Below, piece by piece: positions 35,801 through 46,458 of a stretch of DNA of 64,000 bases (position 1 is the stretch's first letter; every line of letters starts with the position of its first letter). The position numbers were made by a program, and so were the translations under genes. Source of the stretch: Carya illinoinensis (taxonomy: Eukaryota; Streptophyta; Magnoliopsida; Fagales; Juglandaceae); contig NC_056754.1 of NCBI RefSeq assembly GCF_018687715.1, positions 17,097,501 to 17,161,500 of the forward strand, read 5' to 3'. The notes beneath the pieces were generated by a model. It was not told where the DNA came from. It saw only the letters and a list, made by a program, of their open reading frames with translations, and ran no database searches.

Positions 35801-36135
35801 AGACGTGAAAGCTTTTAATTTGTACTAGTACTTCTGGTTGAGATTAATCATGTTTCTCATGTTGGTGGGATGTAAACATAAATTCTAATTATAACTGATC
35901 AGATTCATTTGATCTGTGATAAAACAGGAACTACTACAAATGTTCAAGCGGAGGATGCAACGTGAAGAAGAGGGTGGAGAGGGACGGAGAAGACGCTAGC
36001 TACGTGATAACAACGTACGAGGGAGTGCACAACCATGAAAGTCCTTGTGTTGTCTATTATAACCAGACCCCTCTTATGGTTCCTACTGGTTGGACTTTAC
36101 AAGCTAATTCCTCCCACTCTTCTTCTTCCTCCTGA
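32135..36135 (+). CDS. Group IIc WRKY transcription factor, WRKYGKK variant (WRKY50/51-like)
   Basis: Exons are 32135-32361, 32475-32624 and 35928-36135, giving 194 residues. The DNA-binding domain spans about 93-163: WRKYGKK at 111-117 replaces the usual WRKYGQK, followed by a C2H2 finger with C131, C136, H160 and H162 (C-X4-C-X23-H-X-H). The intron splitting the domain at the PR/NYYKC position is the conserved WRKY intron and is 3.3 kb here. Intron 1 must use a GC donor (GACAT|GCAAGT) to keep the frame; the nearby GT (GCAA|GTGAAA) does not fit. The N-terminus is acidic and ends with a short serine-rich tail after the domain. WRKY50/51 proteins act in salicylate-jasmonate defence cross-talk in Arabidopsis; the role here is inferred. 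Confidence 0.93.
32625..35927 (+). other. WRKY intron 2 (3.3 kb)
   Basis: The intron is AT-rich, with the GA repeat, a TCC/TCA-rich low-complexity block at 33145-33225 and several TATATA runs. Open frames at 33115-33507 and 33126-33314 come from the low-complexity block. I see no transposon with clear ends and no nested gene. Confidence 0.6.
32836..32873. repeat. (GA)n microsatellite in WRKY intron 2
   Basis: About 18 GA units are followed by a G run. It yields an arginine-glutamate repeat frame on one strand and a leucine-serine frame on the other; neither is a gene. Confidence 0.95.
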
Positions 36136-37266
36136 ATACCCCCAAAAAAAAACCCTTCTTGGCCTTAATTTATATAATATTAATCTTATATATATATAGT
36201 CCAAATAATATATATGTTCTATGGAGAACCAAAAAGATCGAGACGGCCGAGGCCAGAGTACAATGACACTTCTTTCTGTGTACCTCCTGATGGTCATGTT
36301 GGCAGACAATTATTAAAGTGGCTGGGAAATCGAACTGCTATTTTGTCGGCATTCGCTTGTCCACATATGGGCTTCAATCTTTTATGAATGGGCCCTAGTA
36401 CACAACTGAATATGTAATGCTACTCTTAGCCGGATTATTAAGGCTTGGGTTTATTTTTGAAGTTGTTTTTTTACCCAACATGCTACAAAAGCATTACAAC
36501 ATTGTGCCATGTTTCTGCGTGTTTCCAAGCGGTGACCTTCGAACCAGCTACTGTATTCACGCGATTTTTTATAGCGTACACAACACCCACCAATGGCGAG
36601 AACAATTCTCTATCAAGTTCGTTCTCCCCCTCACATCACCCACGTTCCATTTCGAGCACCTACACCTCACCGACACAATCCATTTTGCTTACCGTTTGAT
36701 TTTTTTGTTCATTATAGTTGGGAAAAGAAAAAAAAAACCGAACAAAAGCCAGTTTCTTGGTTCAGCATCCCTCATATCTTTATTCAGAGATGTTTAATTT
36801 TAATGCTATTCAATACTAAGCTCCACGGTCAGTTTGGAGCAAGACCCGCTTCTTATTTTTGCGGTTTTTTTAAGTTCAATCTTGTTCTGGAAGAGAACCT
36901 ATTTCTTTTTTTTTTGCCATTTTTGGAGCTAGAATTTTTCAAACGAGACCCACTTCAAGATTTCTTGCCGGATCCGCTGGTTCATGCTTTTTTGTTTGAG
37001 CAGCGGGAGTGATTGTATTGTCATTTGTTTCCCTTACAACACAAAGTGTTTTGTAATATATTATGTAATTTCGGCTTAGATCTTAGCCTATTTTTCATCT
37101 AATCATGGTTTTGAGATTGAAATCTGGGGTGCCCATGTCGAGAGAACGTTGCTCTTCGTGGAAGTTAAGTTTGCTTCATGTTACTTGGATTGGTAAACGA
37201 GTGAGGATGCAAATTGGTTGGGGGCTTCGTTCGGAGGTGATTTTGGTTTAAAGTTCTGAGGAAATC
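36136..37266. other. Intergenic between WRKY and LIP1-like genes
   Basis: The first ~200 bases hold the WRKY 3' end. Overlapping plus-strand frames at 36417-37012 reach 139 residues but are rich in F, L and P from T- and C-rich DNA. They have no motif, and they directly precede the LIP1-like gene, so promoter and leader sequence is more likely. Confidence 0.5.
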
Positions 37267-40200
37267 ATGTTTTGGAGGAACCGTGAGAGAGAGAACAAAG
37301 AACAAAGCGGTGCATCGCCTTGTGGACAGGTTCGGGTACTTGTTGTTGGAGACTCAGGTACTTGTTAGTTTTCATTCTACATCTGTTATCTTCTTTATTT
37401 GCTGTTATGTTACACTATTTGTTTTTTCTTTTCGTTTTTGATTGGTTCTGTATTTATTTGTTTTCTATATGCTTCTGTGATTCTGGTAATATGCCGTCAT
37501 GTTGGATGTTTAATGATCTCTATATGCGTTAAACCCGTATGCAGAATATGTTACTAAGTCTTAAATTCTGCTCGAAACTGGTAGGATAAACAGGAGGCAG
37601 TGTATGTAAATTTTTTTATGAGTGTGGCTGTTTAGATTAGACTGATGAAAATAATTTTCTCGCTCCTTACTTCCATGAACCTTATTGAGCATAAGAATAT
37701 ATTTTATTCTCACAAGTTACTTATAGGTCTAGAAAGAAAAATAAAAAGAACACAAAAACCTACAGGACGCAAGAAATTGGCTGTGAATGGTATAAGGTAA
37801 CACACACAATTCAATATAACTTACTTTCATGCATACTTATAGCTTACTCACAAGAAATTGGTGACAATACCATGGCATTTCACTTCTTTCAGATAATTCT
37901 TATATTAATGAGCAGGTGGTGGATGCAAATGTTTCCACAATAACTAGGTGCTTAAAGAAACAGATTGCTAATTAGGGTGGTAACAATACTTACGTTAAGG
38001 GGGATAATTACAGCATTGTCGGTGCTTCTGAATCTATCAAATCTATCTTAGTCCTAACTGGAAGAATTTGAAAGGGCTCTTAAACTCTGAAATCTGAATG
38101 CATTGAGAACATAATGCAATATTATTCTAATTTTTTTTTTATTGGCACCGGGTGTCTAGGAACAGCGTCCTGACTAATCCTAGGGGTGCACAAGCCCTCA
38201 GCAATGAGTTTCTTACAAGTGCACCTCGGGTAAATTATTCTAATTAAACCAGAAAGCTAACTGACAATTTCAATTCTTGAATTCCACTGTCATACTTATT
38301 ATTTCATTTTTTATTTGTCGCACAAATTCAAACCATAGTAAGTAATGCATGAGGTGTGCATTATCAGTATTTAGTCTAGAGGTGTTGTGTCTATCGCTTC
38401 TGGGCTGTCCATCAAGACGGAGTACATTACAATCTACAATAGCATAATTTTTAGATATCTAGGATGGACAATGGATCATATAATTATGATATTCAGCCAG
38501 TCCATCCAATCATTATTTTGTATCTAAAATGAGACATTTGATGTAAAGTTAACATGTCACACAGGAATTGAGATTGAGGAAGACTGATTATTTGCTTTCA
38601 CGAAATGACTTGCTTTCACAAAATATCTGCTTTCTTTATTACCCTGTAAAAGTCTTTAGTCCTTTATTTACCTATATTCAGTTCGTGATCTCATGGTAGG
38701 TGTTGGGAAAACTTCTCTTGTTCATCTAATTGTCAAAGGTGGTTCTGTCGCTCGCCCTCCTCAAACGATCGGGTGTGCAGTTGGTGTGAAGGTAAGACTT
38801 AAAAAATTTCTTTGATTCTGCAAGGATATTTAAATATGGTGCTGACATTATGGAAATTCTTGCCACTCCTTTTACCCAGCACACTACATATGGAAATTCT
38901 GGTAGCTCTTCAAGTAGCATAAAAGGTGATTCTGAGAGAGATTTCTTTGTGGAACTTTGGGATGTATCAGGACATGACTGTTACAAAGACTGCCGGTCGC
39001 TTTTCTATTCCCAAGTCAATGGTGAGTACCGATTTTTTTCATTCCATAAATGTTCTATTCTCCTGATAGCTAATTGTGTATGTCAAATCACTTGTACAAA
39101 AATATTGTGTAGGTCAATGACTTGGAAATTAAAGGGGAAAAAAAAAGTTCCAAAAGAGCATGTGCATGTAGAATTTAAAGTAGAAGAGAAGGCTCCAAAA
39201 GAGCAGTGGTTTCCAATTGTAAGTGGTGTCAATATAGATATTCAACTAAAAAATGCGCAGCCTGATCAAACATTATTGCATCTCCTGATCAATGCAAGTT
39301 CTATATAGTGATGGTCTCATATGGTTATCCCACATTGGACTCCAGACTATGAGAACTACTTTGTGAGAACCACTGGTGAGTTAATTGGAACCGTCCTATA
39401 AGATGCCAAAGCATGGGAATCCAGGGCAAAATTAAATATGAGTTGCATAGATGCAAGTTTGATGCAGCAGGAAAGTAAAGCAATATTAGTAATGAATTGG
39501 TTGGTATTGGAAAGTAAATCTGTGTAATTCAAAGATGAAGGAAAATCAGTATTTTTACATGAAACTTTATGGGGCCATCCATACAAGTCGCACTGTTTCA
39601 CATTTCTCATCCCCTAAGTAGTATCACCGTTTGCTATCTACTATTGTAGCAATACAATCATATTCAACAGCGATCAAACGTCGTTTCCCAATTGTACTCC
39701 CCACTAAAGCTATGGTGCCTCAATAAATACCGCACACAGGGTTGTTCTACGAATTCTACTTATGAGCTGGCTTGAAATTTGAGTGCAGGTGTTATTTTTG
39801 TTCATGATCTCTCCCAGAGAAGGACAAAAACAAGCTTGCAGAAATGGGCCACTGAAATTGCTGCAAATGGGACATTTTCAGCTCCCCTAGGATCTGGTGG
39901 TCCCTTTGGCCTTCCAGTCCCATATATTGTTATCGGTAATAAAGTTGATATCGCTGCAAAGGAGGGTACAAGAGGAAGCAGTGGCAATATTGTTGATGGA
40001 GCTCGTCATTGGGTTGAGAAGCAGGGTTTACTTCCATCCAGTGAGGAACTTCCCCTGATCGAGAGTTTTCCCAGCAATGGAAGCCTTCTTGCAGTAAGAA
40101 TTTGGACTTAACCCTTTGATTGCATCATTGTTATTTGGCATAGGAAATACACCCTCCCCTACCTCCCCTCCCCTCCCCCCCCCCCCCCCCCCCCCCCCCC

Positions 40201-42472
40201 CCGCCTCTTCTCTCTTCCCAAGAAAAAAAAATCCTGTTCTTCTGTCACTACTGAAGTGCCCCATGGAAAACGAATTACTACATTGTAATTTAGATAGCAT
40301 ATAATGAATCTGTTGTGTTCTTGCTACTCAACCAACTCACGCATTCAATTGCTATGAAAAGATGATTAAGTTCTGAGTTTTCGTTGTTTGTCCACCTGTC
40401 TATTCCTGTTTTCCTGGGTCTGACACCTTAAATCTCCTTATATTTAGGATTCACATGCCTTTTACTTGAGTGGACTGGAAACCAAGTCCCTCTTTTGCAT
40501 AGCATTGTAGTACATCATACAATTGAAATCAATTGCGAAATTGAATTACTTAAATTCAAAAGCAGAAATATGTACTTTCTTGGTTTCAGAAACTTTCTCG
40601 TGCAGGGCCAAGTTGTACTTCAATGGAATGGGAGGTTTCAGCAGTAGTACTCGAGCATCCTGTCTCTCATAATCTACTTTTCTTGTTGGCTAACTCCATA
40701 TTAGTGGTTTCAACATAAGTCTCATAAGTGAGTGTCATGCCTGATATTTTGAGCTCAGGCACCAATTCTTAACTTGTATTAGAAATTTGTCATTTTGGAA
40801 GAAACTCCCTTTCAAAACTTAGGTGCTTTTCCTGTTTTGTGGAAAATTGTCAAGGATTTTAAATTTTGAGACTTTAATGGTCTTTACTGGCACAGAGGGA
40901 ACTTTTATGAAACTTTAATACTTTGTCTATGCGGAGCTCTTTCAGCTGTTATGAAGCATTATTCTCTCTTTCAGCTCTTCTTCCATTTATGGTTCATATC
41001 TTACATGTATTTTTGCACTTCCAGACAATGATGTCCCCACGATTTTCTCTTCAAACTAATTTCCCGCAAAATTTCGTGAGAGATTCTTACACCTAGCTAT
41101 ATATCTATTAGAAATATGGAGAGACCTTTTTTATTACAACCCATGAAAAATATCGAGGCTCACTTTACGATTATGTTATGTGCCCATTTTTTGTCTTTTT
41201 TCGTTTTTTCTTTGTTTTTCTTTTTTGCAGGGGTTGCTTCTCGTAAAATTCTTTTGCTTGATAGATAATGTGATTTGAGGATTTTACTAGATGATTTCAT
41301 GCAATATATTACTTCCATTATGATTCAATTGCTATTTCCAGCTCACGAGTTAGGAAGACTTGTGAATCAAATTGTTGAAAAATAAGATGATTCCATTTCT
41401 GCCTGGCCATTTCTGCATCTCTAATTCACTTATATGTAAACCACCACTTGTTGGATTATATTCTGTGAACAAACTTTGCAAGATTGGGAGCGGTTAAGAT
41501 CTAATAGAAAATTCTAGAGCCTTTACATCAAGGGCAGGCATAGGGATATAGTAAAACTGAAAGGGTAATAGTTGATGCAGTGATGATCATAGATATTGGT
41601 AGTAGATCTGCGTAATAATATTTGAATGTCATGGTGGATGTGTTGGGCATATGCAGGCTGCGAAAGAAGCAAGATATGACAAGGAAGCTGTGGTGAAATT
41701 TTTTCGTCTGGTCTGTATTCTTGTTCTTTGTGTAGGTTTCCTTTCCTCCTCCCCCAAGTTCCCTTTCCCTTTCTGACATCATCCAACTCTTTTGGCAACC
41801 CTTTGTTTCAGCTGATCAGAAGAAGATACTTCTCCGACGACTTTCCTGCACCAACTCCGTTGTCTATATCTTCAGTCCAGAGAGCCTCACATCGTTTAGA
41901 TGAAGGTTTAAGTGATGGAGATCAGTCTTACAAGAACATGAGGTAATTTCTGTTGAACACTCGAGAATTTCTGCTTTGCTTGTGACCAGATTTCTTTAAA
42001 CAACAACAATCATCATCATCTGGTCGTGAGATATGCTTAAAAATTCAAGATTCTGAATTTGATAGAATGTGGGTGTGATTAATACTAACTTATTTAGGTG
42101 CCTATTGCTTTCATCAATAAAAATATCCATTGCATATCAAGAAAAGATATTTACTTATTTTGGTTTCACATATTATTTGTTTCACAGCTTATTGGGTTGC
42201 ATATCTGTTTAATTAACTCATATGAGTGGTGTTGAATGGTATATTATTTTTGGTGCACAATATGATGTCTTCCATTTGCAGCCACACTGACCAACATCTT
42301 TATCATTTGCAGTTCCATTGGAGATCCTTATAAGTACAACGTGCTCCCTCCCCTTCCAGCGCAACGCAATCTGACACCACCTCCCACGCTTTATCCTCAG
42401 CAGCCAGTTTTTGTTTCTGAAGGTTACAGCCTCCCAAGATTCTCCGACTGGCTCTCAAGAGATCAGCAGTAA
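37267..42472 (+). CDS. LIP1: LIP1-type plant small GTPase (7 exons)
   Basis: Exons are 37267-37357, 38700-38791, 38880-39021, 39789-40093, 41657-41710, 41812-41942 and 42313-42472, giving 324 residues. It starts MFWRNRERENKEQ and has CGQVRVLVVGDSGVGKTSLVHLI (G1), a G3 region ELWDVSGHDCYKDCRSLFYSQ, GVIFVHDLSQRRTKTSLQKW, and GNKVD (G4). The C-terminal half (RRRYFSDDFPAPTP..., PPLPAQRNLTPPPTLYPQQP) is typical of LIGHT INSENSITIVE PERIOD1, which tunes light input to the circadian clock in Arabidopsis. Like that protein, it has no C-terminal prenylation cysteines. The G3 region has HDC where I recall HER in the family. The donor of exon 5 (GTCTGT) is weak but needed for the frame (FRL|LIRRRYF). 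Confidence 0.93.
38121..38245 (-). mobile_element. Short retroposon in LIP1 intron 1, RTE/SINE-like tail
   Basis: About 100 bases (38133-38233) are flanked by perfect direct repeats ATTATTCTAATT (38121-38132 and 38234-38245). Read on the minus strand it ends GACACCCGGTGCCAAT plus poly(A), a 3' end I associate with RTE-type LINEs or dependent SINEs. It also includes a GTGCACCCCTAGGATTAGTC block. The target repeats make the insertion certain; the family is tentative. Confidence 0.75.
40175..40202. repeat. 28-base C run in LIP1 intron 4
   Basis: An unbroken C run follows several CCCCT units just after exon 4. Long pure G/C runs are rare in plant DNA and error-prone in assembly, so the exact length is uncertain. 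The tract could form an i-motif, or a G-quadruplex on the opposite strand. Confidence 0.9.
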
Positions 42473-43383
42473 TGCCATATCAAAGCGTTCAGATATTAAT
42501 GTATGATGACCACTCCCCTCGCTTGATCTTAGCCGAAAGATAGATGATACTGTCTCTGATTGCTGGGATAAAAAGATCCCATTCTTCCTTGAATGCGGAT
42601 CATACAAGCGGTTAATTGTTCTCTTCGCTATATATGCTTGTTAGATGTTCTGTTGATTCTTTCATATCTCCAGGCTCTCCCTCAGTAACTGTATTTTTAG
42701 TCATACCCTTAGTTATAGGCGTAATGACTCCTCCAACCTGAAACTTCAGGTGATTCTTTGTAATCAAACTCTATTATTTTCCTTGGAAGTTCTGGTTGTA
42801 TAAATTTCATTTTTAATGTATGTGTCCAATTCAACTCGAATGGATCATCCTAAGATATTTATGTCTTTAATTGAGACTATAGTTTTATTTTGTAAAGAAT
42901 ATAATAAAGATAATTAGCATAAAGATTTAAATTTATATTTACATAATTGTAAGTATGTAAAATTATATGTTAAAAATTATTGATATTTTAAAGATTATAA
43001 AATTTTAAATTTAAATTTAAAAAAAAAACTGATAAAATGAGTATTATACGTAAAAATTATAAGTACAATTAAAAAATCACTATACCTATATAAGTTAAAA
43101 AAATGAACAAATGGGATCTACTCGTTTATTGACCCAAATCATTCATTTTGTCACTTCAGTTATTGTTTGTAAATCAAATTGGATGAAAAGTAACATTATG
43201 ATCTTTATATAAGAATAATTCTATTTAGTATCCTTACAAATTAGGTATTATATTTTTTTATTTTTTATTTCCCTTTTTTCCATAATAAATATGTGATGTA
43301 TGGATTAGGAGTAAAACAACTTAATTAATTTAGTAAGAGTAAAATAAAATAAAATAATTAAAATATATAAAGTGGGTGATGTG
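42473..43383. other. LIP1 3' flank and AT-rich spacer
   Basis: The first 300 bases should be the 3' untranslated region and cleavage site. A 20-base stretch near 42520-42540 resembles the antisense of the U2 snRNA 5' end (TTGATCTTAGCC) but goes no further. The rest is AT-rich with no coding frame. Confidence 0.5.
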
Positions 43384-44268
43384 TAGGGTTGTAAAACGAT
43401 TGGTCCATACCAGAGAAATCGACGAGTCTGGTTTGAATTGAATCGAAAAATATGAGGTTTTATTTCAGTCCATGATTCCTTGAATCAAACTAGTTCAGTC
43501 CAGTCCATGGTCCACGATTCCTCTAACTGAATTGGATCGGACCGACCGAATTAAAAAATATATTTTTATTTTTATTTTATATATATATTATTTTATATAA
43601 TAATTATATACTTAATTATGCAATTTTTATCTAACCTATTCTCATTTATAATATAAAATTTTAAATAAGTAATTACAAAATAATATTCTATTAATTAAGA
43701 AGTGTATATTATCAATTAACTTATAACCGATTCATCATTAACTAATTACTAACATCTTCATTTATATCTAATTAAAGTTATTAGATAAATTTTTTGTAAA
43801 ATACCTAAGTTGTAAGTAAATATAAAGTAATTGATAAATTTTAAATTAAACTAAACTAATACCAATTCCCCATTATGTATATATGTATATAGTATATATA
43901 TTATAGTTTATAATTTATAATATGTATTATATATAGTATATATATTATAGCTTATAATTTATAATATGTATTATGTATGTATATATAATTTATAATATGT
44001 ATCATTGATCATATAAAATATTTTTTTAATGAGTTAGTTACATAATCTATATTAATAATTCATTTAATTTTAATTTAATAATTTAAATAAATTTTTTAAT
44101 TGATTTATTAGGAATAAAAAGAATAAAAAAATAATTAGATCGAACCGAATGGATTGAATGGACCGACATAATAGGACCTACAGACTTACTAGATGTTCAA
44201 TCCGGTCCGGTCCGGAAAAAATGATTGACCAGACCGAACCCTACCGAACTAGACCATTTTCACCCCTA
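43384..44268. mobile_element. hAT-like non-autonomous element (885 bases)
   Basis: The ends are inverted and similar: TAGGGTTGTAAAACGATTGG and, inverted, TAGGGGTGAAAATGGTCTAG. Next to each end are repeated GGTCCGGTCC/GAACCGAAC-type motifs, with a very AT-rich core. TAGGGGTGAAAA ends are known from hAT-type elements. I could not see a convincing 8-base duplication, so the exact boundaries are provisional. There is no coding capacity. Confidence 0.6.
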
Positions 44269-45285
44269 GACTAGTGTGAGATGATGAATAATTTGAGACT
44301 GCAGATATAATATTCTTATTATTAAAAATATTATTCAATTTGTTAGTTAAATTGTAAATTGGCTATAAGATTAGAGGAAAAGGCCAAAACAACAAAAAAG
44401 AAAAAAAACAGATATCATCAATATGTTTTTTAATTGGTATTAATCGGGTTACTTCTTAATTATTATCCATTTATTACTTATAATATATTTGGAGTTTTTT
44501 ATTATTATTTTTTAAATATTTTTTAACATCTTTAATTATTAAAAAAAATTTTAAAAATATATAATTTAATTAATAGTTAGTTATTTAATCATTAAATAAA
44601 ATTAAAAAAATCAAATACTAAAAAAATAATAAATGGATAGTTGGTGGGTATTACACTATCGTTATCCTTTTTTAATTCCCTAGAAAGTGCACTAAAACCC
44701 TATCATTTGCCGCTCTTTTCACCTTCCCAAGCTCGGCGGTTTCCTCGTTTCAGGTCAGACCTCTCTCTCTCCCTCTCTCTCTACTTCAACGTGCGGATTT
44801 TGGGTCTTCTAATCGAACTATGTGAAAGATGAACCCTTTTTATTTGCGCTCTGGCAGATGCTATGGTTTTGTGAATTTAATCTGTAGCTCCTGATCTTGA
44901 TTTCTAGGGTTTCTCTGTTCCCATTTATCCGTCCGGTACTAACTTTGAAAATGGTGGCCAAGTAAACAGAGCAATTTGTGTTATCCGGATTTTTCTTCTT
45001 GTGATCTGGAATTAGTCTTCTTAAGTATTTTCGTCATAATGGGTTTTTATATTCCATTGCTTGGCATTTCGTTTGATTTGTAACATTATTTTGTTTGGCT
45101 AAAGACAACGGAATCACCCAAAATAAAAATTTTACGGAATTTCGGTGGAGCTATGGTTGTCTAAAGTTTGGAGGACTAGTCATACGGCTTGGCATCCAGT
45201 GAAATTTGCATGGTTTACAAAATTTGAAGATTTTGCTTCTTCGGTGGTTTTGAATTGCCCCTTGTTAATCATAGACGTGCACAAC

Positions 45286-45395
45286 AGAATGTCTAAATCA
45301 AGCCTTTTTTTTTTTTTTTTTATATATATATAAGTAAACGGTAGTATTAATGAGGATAGGCATAGCCCAAGTGGACAAGAGAATGTCTAAATCAA
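45286..45395 (-). mobile_element. 65-base LINE 3' tail with 16-base target duplication
   Basis: The inserted block (45302-45379) starts with a T run, then TAAGTAAACGGTAGTATTAA and GGCATAGCCCAAGTGGACA. Inverted, this matches the last ~65 bases of the LINE at 14793-16313 (CTTGGGCTACGCCTAT, ACTACCGTTTACTTAT). It is flanked by AGAATGTCTAAATCAA at 45286-45301 and 45380-45395. Confidence 0.88.
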
Positions 45396-45504
45396 ACTTG
45401 GTTCTGATTTTTGCTAGATAATTGTGCAGTAATACATTAGAATGTCATTTCCGGTTCGACTTTAGCAAGGATGGTTACCTATAATATCTGTCAATTTGAG
45501 CCCT

Positions 45505-45590
45505 GGTCAATGGTCCAGGTGGTTAAAGAGTGAGGTGGGATTCAGGTATGTTGGAGGTTCAAAGTATGCTTAGGAAATAAAGATGATCAG
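45505..45590 (+). mobile_element. tRNA-derived SINE-like head
   Basis: The sequence has TGGTCCAGGTGGTTAAAG (box A-like), then about 35 bases later GGAGGTTCAAAGT (box B-like). This is the arrangement of a tRNA-related SINE promoter. No tail or target duplication was found. Confidence 0.4.
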
Positions 45591-46077
45591 AAAATGGTTG
45601 TTCTCGTGACTCTAGAACTTAGGCACTTGTGGTGAAATCTGTGCAGTTTTTAGAGGCTATGGCAAGTGCATTCTTTTCTAATATCTTAGATGAGACTCCA
45701 ATATCATTTAACGAGAGAGCCTTATTCATTGCATATCTCATGATGATCAGAAGTTTCATAAAGCATTGTTTATAAAGATTTTCCATTTTCATGATAGGCA
45801 TCAACATTGAATGATGAATCACACTTACTTTTGAGATTTGGTAGCAAACTTCTAATTTTAAACTTTTTGTTTATTGAAAAGAGTGCAAGTCTTTCTATTT
45901 TACAATGCCCATAAATTATATTATGTACGCCTAAATCTCTTGTCAGGATGTTCTTATAAGGATGTGTACACTAACAAATGAAATAAAGAATGCACAATAA
46001 AGTCGCTAACTTTTGTCATCACTGTTAAAGAGTGCAGAAGATTCTAGGAAGAGAGGAGCTTGACCTCTGAATTGGTG

Positions 46078-46458
46078 ATGGTGGAAGTATGGTGGTCCCT
46101 ATTGGGGGCTGCTATCCCAGCAGTTATTGCAGGGCAAGCTTTTAGAATGAAGAAAAAGCATACTGAAGAGCAGAGGTTAAAGACTGCCAGGGGTAGGGAG
46201 AAGAGCTCTGATGACATATTTGTCTGTGAAAGGGTATGTACATCAAAGAGAATGTTGAAAAGGGTTGGTTCCTTCTCAAAGGACCCTATTCCTGATACCT
46301 GTGTTACTGTCTGTGGTGTGTCTGAGCTTGAGGCTTGTACTGATGCATGTGCTCGCACTGTTTGTGTAAATCAACATCAAGTGCCTAATTGGAATGATGT
46401 CTGCTTAAGGAGATGCCAAAGTGAATGTCTCAAACTCTCTGATTCTCGTTCTTCTTAA
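46078..46458 (+). CDS. Small membrane-anchored protein with CX3C repeats (conserved plant protein, unknown function)
   Basis: The frame encodes 126 residues from ATG 46078 (an open frame extends slightly upstream but without ATG). An N-terminal hydrophobic segment (about residues 4-21, VWWSLLGAAIPAVIAGQ) is followed by a basic stretch (RMKKKHTEEQRLKTARGREK). Then comes a domain with ten cysteines: C50, C54, C75, C79, C87, C91, C96, C109, C113 and C117. They form CX3C pairs (50/54, 75/79, 87/91, 109/113, 113/117). I recall very similar plant proteins without an assigned role. CX3C pairs occur in intermembrane-space small TIMs, but the spacing here differs, so no function is claimed. The coding part lacks introns. 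Confidence 0.85.
   Translation: MVEVWWSLLGAAIPAVIAGQAFRMKKKHTEEQRLKTARGREKSSDDIFVCERVCTSKRMLKRVGSFSKDPIPDTCVTVCGVSELEACTDACARTVCVNQHQVPNWNDVCLRRCQSECLKLSDSRSS

Larger units (their letters stand above)
44269..46077 (+). other. Upstream region and probable 5'-UTR intron of the CX3C gene
   Basis: From about 44690 the sequence turns less AT-rich, with pyrimidine stretches typical of a plant leader (CTCTCTCTCCCTCTCTC). A donor-like TTTCAG|GTCAGA at about 44755 and an acceptor GAGTGCAG at 46036 would frame a 1.3 kb leader intron. This is inference without transcript support. The intron would contain two retroposon traces, listed separately. Confidence 0.45.

Noticed and set aside
36593..37012. 139-residue plus-strand frame before LIP1
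   Set aside because: The F/L/P-rich composition follows T- and C-rich DNA, it overlaps two other frames of similar length, and it shows no motif.
42505..42545. Antisense of a U2 snRNA gene in the LIP1 3' flank
   Set aside because: Only about 12-20 bases (TTGATCTTAGCC and neighbours) resemble U2; the match does not extend, and no promoter elements of snRNA genes are visible.
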